DNA of 64,000 nucleotides. Source: Streptomyces sp. NBC_01255. GTDB taxonomy: Bacteria > Actinomycetota > Actinomycetes > Streptomycetales > Streptomycetaceae. Location of the stretch: NCBI RefSeq assembly GCF_036226445.1, contig NZ_CP108474.1, forward strand, positions 4,650,001 to 4,714,000, read 5' to 3'. Positions 57,636-64,000 of the stretch are shown piece after piece (position 1 is the first letter of the stretch; each line of letters begins with the position of its first letter). The translations under genes were made by a program, and so were the position numbers. The notes under the pieces are model-generated. The model was not told where the DNA came from. It did not search any database and worked only from the letters and a program-made list of their open reading frames with translations.

Positions 57636-60054
57636 GGAGACGGACCGCGCCGCGCTTGTGCAGCGGGTCGTTGCCGTTGCCGCACTTCGGGGACTGGACG
57701 CAGGAGGGGCAGCCCGCCTCGCACTCGCAGGAGGCGATGGCCTCGCGGGTGGCGGTCAGCCAGGCCCTGGCCGTGTGGAAGGCGCGCTCGGCGAAGCCCG
57801 CGCCGCCCGGGTGGCCGTCGTACACGAAGACGGTCGGCAGCAGCGTGTCGGGATGGAGGGGTACGGAGACGCCGCCGATGTCCCAGCGGTCGCAGGTGGC
57901 GAAGAGCGGCAGCATGCCGATGGAGGCGTGTTCGGCGGCGTGCAGGGCGCCCCCGAGGATCTCCGGGCTGATCCGGGCGGCGTCGAGCTGGTCCTCGGTG
58001 ACCGTCCACCACACGGCCCGGGTGCGCAGGGTGCGGGGCGGCAGGTCGAGCTTGGTCTCGCCGAGGACCTCGCCGGTGATCAGACGGCGGCGCAGGAAGG
58101 AGACGACCTGGTTGGTGACCTCGACGGAGCCGAAGCAGAGGCGGCCGGCTCCCCAGGGGATCTCGGTGTCGGTTTCGAGGACGGAGACGGAGGTGGTGTC
58201 GCGGGCGGTGGTGGAGTACGGGGGGACGGCCTCCTCCACGAGGGCCACGGAGTCCTTCAGGTCGAGCTCCCGCACCAGATAGGTGCGGCCCTGGTGGAGG
58301 TGGACGGCGCCCTCGTGGACGGCGGTGTGGGAGGCGCCCTCGTCGACCGTGCCGAGCAGGCGGCCGGTGCCGGCCTCCACGATCCGGACGGGGCTGCCGC
58401 CGCCGCCCCGGATGTCGGTGAGGTCGGCCGCCCGCTCGCGGCGGGTCCAGTACCAGCCGGTGGAGCGGCGGCGCAGCAGTCCGGCGCCCTCCAGCTGGGG
58501 CATCAGGCCGGGCGCGGCCGGGCCGAAGAGCGTCAGGTCCGCGTCGGTCAGCGGGAGCTCCGCGGCGGCGGCGCACAGATGGGGGGCGAGGACGTAGGGG
58601 TTGTCGGGGTCGAGGACGGTCGACTCGACCGGCTGTTCGAAGATCGCCTCCGGGTGGTGGACCAGGAAGGTGTCCAGCGGGTCGTCCCGGGCGACGAGGA
58701 TCGCGAGGGCGCCCTCGCCCGAGCGGCCGGCGCGGCCCGCCTGCTGCCACAGGGAGGCCCGGGTGCCCGGGTAGCCGGCGATCACGACGGCGTCCAGGCC
58801 GGAGACGTCCACGCCCAGCTCCAGGGCGGTCGTGGCGGCCAGGCCGAGGAGCTCGCCCGAGTGCAGGGCCCGTTCCAGGGCGCGGCGCTCCTCGGGCAGG
58901 TAGCCGCCCCGGTAGGCGGCGACCCGCCGGGCCAGGGCGCGGTCGGTCTCGGCGAGCCGTTCCTGGGCGATCACCGCGATCAGTTCGGCGCCGCGCCGGG
59001 AGCGGACGAAGGCGACCGAGCGGACGCCCTGTCGGGTCAGGTCGGTCAGCAGGTCGGCGGTCTCGGCGGTGGCGGTGCGGCGCACGGGCGCGCCGCGCTC
59101 GCCGTGGAGCTCGGTGAGCGGCGGCTCCCACAGGGCGAAGACCAGTTCGCCGCGCGGGGAGGCGTCGTCGGAGATCTCGGTGACCGGCAGTCCGGTGAGG
59201 CGGCCGGCGGCCAGGGCCGGTTCGGCGGAGGTGGCCGAGGCGAGGAGGAAGACGGGATCGGAGCCGTACCGGGCGCAGATCCGGCGCAGGCGGCGCAGCA
59301 CCTGGGCGACGTGCGAGCCGAAGACGCCCCGGTAGGTGTGGCACTCGTCGATCACGACGTAGCGCAGGGCGCGCAGGAAGGAGGACCACCTGGGGTGGGA
59401 GGGGAGTATGCCCCGGTGCAGCATGTCGGGGTTGGTCAGCACGTAGTTCGCGTACTGGCGGACCCACTCGCGCTCCTCGACGGGCGTGTCGCCGTCATAG
59501 ACGGCGGGGCGGATCCGGGTGCCGAGCGGGCCGGCCAGTTCCCGTACGGCGCGGCGCTGGTCGGCGGCGAGGGCCTTGGTGGGCGAGAGGTAGAGGGCGG
59601 TGGCCCCGCGTCCGTTGGGGGCCTCCGCGCCGTCCAGGAGGGTCGTCAGGACCGGGGCGAGGTAGGCGAGCGACTTGCCCGAGGCGGTTCCTGTGGCGAT
59701 CACCACGGAATCGCCGTTCAGGGCGCGCTCGGCGGCCTCCGCCTGGTGCGCCCAGGGGTGCTCGATTCCGGCCGCCTGGATCGCGCTGATCACCTCGGGA
59801 CGGATGAGGTGCGGCCAGACGGCATGACGGCCCTCCCGGGCGGGCATGTGCTCCGTATGAGTGATGCGCGCGGCCCGACTCTCGCCTGCGGAGAGCCGGT
59901 CGAGGACCATGCCGGGGGAGGGGCGACTGCCCGTGTCCCCGGCTGGACGGCGGGGGCGTGGATTCTTGGCCATCGGCACCGAGTGTGTCACTGCCAGGAC
60001 GGACAATGCTTCCAAGGCGTCGTGCATGACTGCCGGTAAGTGATTGAATGCCAT
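57589..60054 (-). CDS. DEAD/DEAH helicase with DUF1998 (MrfA/YprA-like)
   Basis: 821 residues, the length of the family. Walker A 'VVIATGTASGKSLAYLA', 'YLSPTKALAADQRRAV', motif II 'RYVVIDECHTYRG', motif III 'LLASATSAEPALA', 'VAFVRSRRGAEL', 'TTALELGVDVSGLDAVV' and 'QQAGRAGRSGEGALAI'. The C-terminal DUF1998 metal site 'CECEAGCPSCVQSPKCGNGN' has four cysteines. MrfA of Bacillus uses these for repair of mitomycin-type crosslinks, so a DNA repair role is likely. In mycobacteria (Rv3649) it lies in the same relation to the tad locus. Convergent with the last tad gene, with overlap. Confidence 0.94.
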   Translation of the reverse strand: MAFNHLPAVMHDALEALSVLAVTHSVPMAKNPRPRRPAGDTGSRPSPGMVLDRLSAGESRAARITHTEHMPAREGRHAVWPHLIRPEVISAIQAAGIEHPWAHQAEAAERALNGDSVVIATGTASGKSLAYLAPVLTTLLDGAEAPNGRGATALYLSPTKALAADQRRAVRELAGPLGTRIRPAVYDGDTPVEEREWVRQYANYVLTNPDMLHRGILPSHPRWSSFLRALRYVVIDECHTYRGVFGSHVAQVLRRLRRICARYGSDPVFLLASATSAEPALAAGRLTGLPVTEISDDASPRGELVFALWEPPLTELHGERGAPVRRTATAETADLLTDLTRQGVRSVAFVRSRRGAELIAVIAQERLAETDRALARRVAAYRGGYLPEERRALERALHSGELLGLAATTALELGVDVSGLDAVVIAGYPGTRASLWQQAGRAGRSGEGALAILVARDDPLDTFLVHHPEAIFEQPVESTVLDPDNPYVLAPHLCAAAAELPLTDADLTLFGPAAPGLMPQLEGAGLLRRRSTGWYWTRRERAADLTDIRGGGGSPVRIVEAGTGRLLGTVDEGASHTAVHEGAVHLHQGRTYLVRELDLKDSVALVEEAVPPYSTTARDTTSVSVLETDTEIPWGAGRLCFGSVEVTNQVVSFLRRRLITGEVLGETKLDLPPRTLRTRAVWWTVTEDQLDAARISPEILGGALHAAEHASIGMLPLFATCDRWDIGGVSVPLHPDTLLPTVFVYDGHPGGAGFAERAFHTARAWLTATREAIASCECEAGCPSCVQSPKCGNGNDPLHKRGAVRLLTELLREAPEAPPES

Positions 60055-60134
60055 TGCGGCTGGCGATCAGTTCCCTGGCTCCGCCTGGGAGGCCCGAGGG
60101 GGCGATCGCCCGATAGCAAGGTGCTGGAGGATCC

Positions 60135-60488
60135 GTGGACCTGTCCCTGTCGACTCGCAATGTGTCCGGCGCTGGTGGCGACCGTACGGTCGTCGAGGTC
60201 GGTGGCGAGATTGATGTGTATACCGCGCCCAAGCTGCGCGAGCAGTTGGTCGAGTTGGTGAACGACGGCAGCTACCACCTGGTTGTCGACATGGAGGGCG
60301 TGGACTTCCTCGACTCCACCGGCCTGGGTGTGCTCGTCGGTGGGCTCAAGCGCGTTCGTGCGCACGAGGGCTCGCTGCGTCTGGTCTGCAACCAGGAGCG
60401 CATTCTGAAGATCTTCCGGATCACAGGGCTCACCAAGGTGTTCCCGATCCACACGTCGGTCGACGAGGCCGTCAACGCGGTCGACTGA
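60135..60488 (+). CDS. bldG: Anti-sigma factor antagonist BldG
   Basis: STAS-domain switch protein needed for aerial mycelium and antibiotic production. 117 residues from a GTG with GGAGG directly before. '[20 protein letters not shown]' and '[20 protein letters not shown]' are the SpoIIAA signature; the phosphorylated Ser is residue 61 here (57 in S. coelicolor), because four residues (SGAG region after 'TRNV') are inserted. Otherwise almost identical to BldG. The GHKL partner gene follows 14 bp downstream. Upstream lies an 80-bp gap to the helicase gene. Confidence 0.97.
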   Translation: MDLSLSTRNVSGAGGDRTVVEVGGEIDVYTAPKLREQLVELVNDGSYHLVVDMEGVDFLDSTGLGVLVGGLKRVRAHEGSLRLVCNQERILKIFRITGLTKVFPIHTSVDEAVNAVD

Positions 60489-60502
60489 CCGAGGGGGATC
60501 GC

Positions 60503-60961
60503 ATGGCCACCGTTGAACTCCGATTCAGCGCTCAGCCCGAGCACGTCCGTACGGCTCGCCTGGTGGCGGCCGCGGTCGCCCGCAGGGCCGGAGTGGACGA
60601 GGCGGTCCTCGACGAGGTGCGTCTCGCCGTCGGTGAGGCCTGTTCCCGTGCGGTCGGGCTGCATCGCAGCAACGGCGTCACGACCCCCATCAGGGTCGTG
60701 CTGTCCGAAGAGGAGAAGACGTTCTCCATCGAGGTCGGCGACGAGGTGCCGGGCGCGGGCGTGGCGGCGGCGGATGCCGCCGGTGTGCCCGGTGCGCGGT
60801 CCTCGGCCCCGGCCGATGACTTCGACGACGCCGACGGCGAGGACGAGATGGGTCTCGCGGTGATCCGCGGGCTCGTCGACGACGTCGAGGTGAGCGCCGG
60901 CGAGGACGGCGGCACCATCCGCATGAGCTGGCCTACCAGCACGGCGGACGTCCTGTCCTGA
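60503..60961 (+). CDS. GHKL ATPase-fold anti-sigma factor, BldG partner
   Basis: 152 residues, cotranscribed with bldG (14 bp gap). RsbW/SpoIIAB fold: 'VDEAVLDEVRLAVGEACSRA' is the N-box region and 'EMGLAVIRGLVDDVEV' the G2-like region. The Asn that normally binds magnesium in the N-box (EAxxNA) is Arg here ('GEACSRAV'), and an Asp-rich insert ('APADDFDDADGEDE') lies before the G-box, so kinase activity may be weak or absent. In S. coelicolor the equivalent protein binds BldG. It may sequester a sigma factor not encoded here. Confidence 0.9.
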   Translation: MATVELRFSAQPEHVRTARLVAAAVARRAGVDEAVLDEVRLAVGEACSRAVGLHRSNGVTTPIRVVLSEEEKTFSIEVGDEVPGAGVAAADAAGVPGARSSAPADDFDDADGEDEMGLAVIRGLVDDVEVSAGEDGGTIRMSWPTSTADVLS

Positions 60962-60987
60962 CACCGTTCGACCGGTACAAGCGCGAC

Positions 60988-61022
60988 GAGAAGAGGCCCT
61001 GCCCCGTGCAGGGCCTCTTCTC
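60988..61022 (+). terminator. Strong terminator after the bldG operon
   Basis: Perfect 15-bp arms (GAGAAGAGGCCCTGC and complement) around a five-base loop, 27 bp past the stop, and followed by TCGTTCCTCTTTTCG. Confidence 0.93.
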
Positions 61023-61135
61023 GTTCCTCTTTTCGTTTCCTCGGCGGCTCGTGCGGCCGCCCGGATTGGTGCATCCGCGCGGTGGCTCCACGGGGTCCCC
61101 GTTTGAGCAGGTTCGTCTCCTTATGATCCGTCCCC

Positions 61136-63454
61136 ATGGACCCCACTTCGCTCGCCGCGGCGGTGCTCACGAGCGGGAACCGGACGATCGTGGTCGTCGT
61201 CGCGGCCGTCGCCCTCGGCGCACTGGTCGTCGCCCAGCTCCTCGCCCGCCAGGTGCTCGCGGCCGGCCAGGGCACCGAGAAGATGAAGGAGATCGCCGCC
61301 GCCGTGCAGGAGGGCGCCAACGCCTATCTCGCGCGGCAGCTGCGTACTCTCGCCGTCTTCGCGGTCGCCGTGTTCTTCCTGCTGATGCTGCTGCCCGCCG
61401 ACGACTGGTCGCAGCGCGCCGGACGGTCCCTGTTCTTCCTGGTCGGGGCGCTCTTCTCGGCGACCACCGGATACCTCGGCATGCGCCTCGCCGTCCGGGC
61501 GAACGTGCGGGTCGCCGCGGCGGCCAGGGAGGCCACCCCGGCGCCGGGCGAACCGGAGAAGAACCTCACCGAGGTCGCGCACCGGGCCATGCGGATCGCC
61601 TTCCGTACGGGCGGGGTCGTCGGCATGTTCACCGTCGGCCTCGGACTGCTCGGAGCCTCCTGCGTCGTCCTCGTCTACGCCGCCGACGCGCCGAAGGTCC
61701 TGGAGGGTTTCGGACTCGGCGCCGCGCTCATCGCGATGTTCATGAGGGTGGGCGGCGGCATCTTCACCAAGGCCGCCGACGTCGGCGCCGACCTGGTCGG
61801 CAAGGTCGAGCAGGGCATTCCCGAGGACGACGCGCGCAACGCCGCCACCATCGCCGACAACGTGGGCGACAACGTCGGCGACTGCGCGGGCATGGCCGCC
61901 GACCTCTTCGAGTCGTACGCGGTGACGCTGGTCGCGGCACTCATCCTCGGCATGGCCGCCTTCGGCGATCACGGCCTCGCGTTCCCGCTGATCGTGCCCG
62001 CGATCGGCGTGGTCACCGCGGTGATCGGCATCTTCGCGGTCGCCCCGCGGCGCGCCGACCGCAGCGGGATGAACGCCATCAACCGGGGCTTCTTCCTCTC
62101 GGCGACGATCTCGCTCGTGCTGGTCGCCGTCGCCGCCTTCACGTACCTGCCGTCCTCGTACGCCGAGCTGGAAGGCGTCACCGAGCCCGGCATCAACGAC
62201 CACTCCGGCGATCCGCGGGTCCTCGCCCTCGTCGCGGTCGCCATCGGCATCGTGCTCGCCGCGCTCATCCAGCAGCTCACCGGCTACTTCACCGAGACCG
62301 GCCGGCGGCCCGTCCGGGACATCGGCAAGTCCTCGCTCACCGGACCCGCCACCGTCGTCCTCGCGGGCGTCGCCCTCGGCCTGGAGTCCGCCGTCTACAC
62401 GGCCCTGCTGATCGGGCTGGCCGTGTACGGGGCGTTCCTGCTCGGCGGTGCCTCGATCATGCTGGCGCTGTTCGCGGTCGCCCTCGCCGGGACGGGCCTG
62501 CTCACCACCGTCGGCGTGATCGTCGCCATGGACACCTTCGGCCCCGTCTCCGACAACGCGCAGGGCATCGCGGAGATGTCCGGCGACGTCCGGGGCGCGG
62601 GCGCGCAGGTCCTCACCGACCTCGACGCCGTGGGCAACACGACGAAGGCCATCACCAAGGGCATCGCCATCGCCACCGCCGTCCTGGCAGCCGCGGCGCT
62701 CTTCGGTTCGTACCGGGACGCCATCGCGACCGCGGTCTCCGAGGCCGGTGCGATCGGCGGGGCGGCGGACGTGCTGACGCTCTCCATGGACATCTCGCAG
62801 CCCAACAACCTCTTCGGGCTGATCCTCGGAGCGTCGGTCGTCTTCCTCTTCTCGGGGCTCGCGATCAACGCGGTGTCCCGGTCGGCCGGTTCGGTGGTCT
62901 ACGAGGTGCGGCGGCAGTTCCGCGAGCACCCCGGGATCATGACGTACACCGAGAAGCCCGAGTACGGGCGGGTCGTCGACATCTGCACCAGGGACGCGCT
63001 GCGCGAACTCGCCACGCCCGGGCTGCTCGCCGTGACGGCCCCGATCGCGGTCGGCTTCGCGCTCGGTGTCGGACCGCTCGGCTCGTACCTCGCCGGAGCG
63101 ATCGGCACGGGCGCCCTGATGGCGGTCTTCCTCGCCAACTCCGGCGGTGCGTGGGACAACGCGAAGAAGCTGGTCGAGGACGGCAACCACGGCGGCAAGG
63201 GCAGCGAGGCGCACGCCGCGACCGTCATCGGGGACACCGTCGGCGACCCCTTCAAGGACACCGCGGGACCGGCGATCAACCCGCTCCTGAAGGTGATGAA
63301 CCTGGTCGCGCTGCTGATCGCCCCCGCGGTCGTGAAGTTCGGTTACGGGGACGACGCCAACGACTGGGTGAGGGCGGCGATCGCGGGGCTCGCGGTCCTC
63401 GTCGTGGTCGCCGCGGTTTGGGTCTCCAAGCGGCGTTCGGTGACGGTCTCCTGA
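61136..63454 (+). CDS. hppA: Membrane proton-pumping pyrophosphatase, K+-independent type
   Basis: Hydrolyses pyrophosphate and pumps protons out of the cytoplasm. 772 residues with about 16 membrane segments. The catalytic loop 'DVGADLVGKVEQGIPEDDAR' and 'DNVGDNVGDCAGMAADLFES' bind pyrophosphate-magnesium; the later loop 'GDTVGDPFKDTAGPAINPLL' also carries the Asp cluster. The Lys in 'GNTTKAITKGIAI' (in place of Ala) marks the potassium-independent type. Alone after the bldG terminator; an ATG with no strong site. Length is normal for actinobacteria. Confidence 0.95.
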   Translation: MDPTSLAAAVLTSGNRTIVVVVAAVALGALVVAQLLARQVLAAGQGTEKMKEIAAAVQEGANAYLARQLRTLAVFAVAVFFLLMLLPADDWSQRAGRSLFFLVGALFSATTGYLGMRLAVRANVRVAAAAREATPAPGEPEKNLTEVAHRAMRIAFRTGGVVGMFTVGLGLLGASCVVLVYAADAPKVLEGFGLGAALIAMFMRVGGGIFTKAADVGADLVGKVEQGIPEDDARNAATIADNVGDNVGDCAGMAADLFESYAVTLVAALILGMAAFGDHGLAFPLIVPAIGVVTAVIGIFAVAPRRADRSGMNAINRGFFLSATISLVLVAVAAFTYLPSSYAELEGVTEPGINDHSGDPRVLALVAVAIGIVLAALIQQLTGYFTETGRRPVRDIGKSSLTGPATVVLAGVALGLESAVYTALLIGLAVYGAFLLGGASIMLALFAVALAGTGLLTTVGVIVAMDTFGPVSDNAQGIAEMSGDVRGAGAQVLTDLDAVGNTTKAITKGIAIATAVLAAAALFGSYRDAIATAVSEAGAIGGAADVLTLSMDISQPNNLFGLILGASVVFLFSGLAINAVSRSAGSVVYEVRRQFREHPGIMTYTEKPEYGRVVDICTRDALRELATPGLLAVTAPIAVGFALGVGPLGSYLAGAIGTGALMAVFLANSGGAWDNAKKLVEDGNHGGKGSEAHAATVIGDTVGDPFKDTAGPAINPLLKVMNLVALLIAPAVVKFGYGDDANDWVRAAIAGLAVLVVVAAVWVSKRRSVTVS

Positions 63455-63615
63455 CGTGTCGTCCGTCTCATTTTCCGGGCGCGGGAGGTGTTCGCGGAGC
63501 TCTCTCCCTTGGTTCAAACGACTGCAATGTGGGATGAATCCCTCCCACGAAAGGTGGAAGTAGCCCGTTCGGCGTGTATGTTCCGGGGCCGAGAGCCTTG
63601 GAAGGGACCGATCCG

Positions 63616-64000
63616 GTGAACAAGAAGCTTGCGGCCGCGCTGTCCGGCGGCGCGGTACTGGTGCTCGCGCTGTCCGGTTGCAGCGATGACGAGGGCGACA
63701 AGGTGGGGGACTGGGCGAAGACGTTCTGCGACCAGGCGAAGCCTCAGATCCAGAAGCGGGCCAACGCCCACCAGATCATCATCTCGACGGCGGCCGACAG
63801 TAAGCCGGCCGAGATCCAGGCCGCCGACTCGAAGGCGTTCCAGGACATCGCCGACGCCGACCGCGCGCTCGCCAAGGCCGTCGAGGCCGCCGGGGTCCCG
63901 CCCGTCGAGAACGGCGAGAAGGTCCAGCAGGACGCGATCAAGGAGCTCAACGCCACCGCGGTGGCCTACTTGGGGCTCAAGAAGGAAGTCGACGCGCTGG
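63616..64000 (+). CDS. Small secreted lipoprotein (partial, runs off the window)
   Basis: At least 128 residues from a GTG with AAGGGA before it. A lipoprotein signal ends in 'VLVLALSGC' at about residue 22, followed by an acidic start ('DDEGDKVGDWAKTFCDQAK') and helical, Ala/Lys/Glu-rich sequence ('FQDIADADRALAKAVEAAGV'). One further Cys is seen. It would be attached to the outer face of the membrane. In S. coelicolor a small secreted protein gene lies at the same place after the pyrophosphatase. Function unknown; the 3' end is missing. Confidence 0.85.
   Translation, partial: MNKKLAAALSGGAVLVLALSGCSDDEGDKVGDWAKTFCDQAKPQIQKRANAHQIIISTAADSKPAEIQAADSKAFQDIADADRALAKAVEAAGVPPVENGEKVQQDAIKELNATAVAYLGLKKEVDAL

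Noticed and set aside
57658..60039. Plus-strand open frame of about 790 codons opposite the DUF1998 helicase
   Set aside because: Composition is Gly/Asp/Val/Arg-rich shadow; the minus frame has all helicase motifs.

Overview
The window is a stretch of chromosome from a Streptomyces or a very close relative. The base composition is very GC-rich with G/C at almost every third codon position, GTG starts are frequent, many genes overlap as ATGA or GTGA, and the content is diagnostic: a WblA-type WhiB protein, BldG with its kinase-like partner, a Crp/nth/MarP block, and an actinobacterial Tad pilus locus with Ssd. From memory the order follows Streptomyces coelicolor from ask-asd (around SCO3615) to bldG and the membrane pyrophosphatase (around SCO3547). 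No transposase, integrase, prophage module, rRNA or CRISPR array was found. There is one tRNA (Pro, anticodon CGG).

Layout. 1-5061: the end of a TPR protein, the aspartate-family pathway pair ask-asd (with a nested beta-subunit start inside ask), then an ECF-like sigma factor translationally coupled to a membrane protein. 5125-19070: mixed accessory genes, including SURF1, an S9 peptidase, a methyltransferase, a double-unit AsnC/Lrp regulator divergent from a TPR regulator, a YdcF protein, an alkyl-sulfatase-like hydrolase, a Ser/Thr kinase, a hexapeptide-repeat protein, a GT2 glycosyltransferase and small Streptomyces-type proteins. 19085-23506: a cold-adaptation module (MerR-like protein, two small proteins, DEAD-box helicase, CspA-like protein) beside tRNA-Pro and separated by strong hairpins.

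23545-44328: a housekeeping and stress block whose gene order is also recognisable in Mycobacterium tuberculosis (Rv3683 down to Rv3667): metallophosphoesterase, bifunctional PBP, WhiB protein, two ArsA ATPases, DUF4177, RidA, NUDIX, metallo-hydrolase, Crp, endonuclease III, CoA-type NUDIX, MarP protease, epoxide-hydrolase-like protein, holin-like membrane protein and Acs. SPFH and NhaA genes are interposed. 44523-50866: accessory genes again, with a SulP transporter fused to a beta-carbonic anhydrase, a lipoprotein with a divergent polysaccharide-deacetylase fold, a CooC-like ATPase and a Fic-like protein that has lost its catalytic motif. 51261-60054: HAD phosphatase, the seven-gene ssd-tad operon and a DUF1998 helicase, again in mycobacterial order. 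60135-64000: bldG with its GHKL partner, the proton-pumping pyrophosphatase, and the start of a small lipoprotein gene.

How the parts fit: the block combines envelope and acid/redox homeostasis (PBP, MarP, SURF1, SPFH, NhaA, pyrophosphatase) with developmental control (WblA, BldG, Crp). Points most worth a second look are the nested Ask start, a possible 21-residue leaderless small ORF closed by its own hairpin upstream of ssd-tad, a hairpin next to the CooC-like gene that copies that gene's 3' coding sequence, the SulP-carbonic anhydrase fusion, an inverted repeat likely to be the AsnC operator, a 32-bp perfect palindrome before the MerR-like gene, and a set of enzymes whose signature residues are missing (Fic-like, Ssd, the BldG partner, the deacetylase-like lipoprotein).
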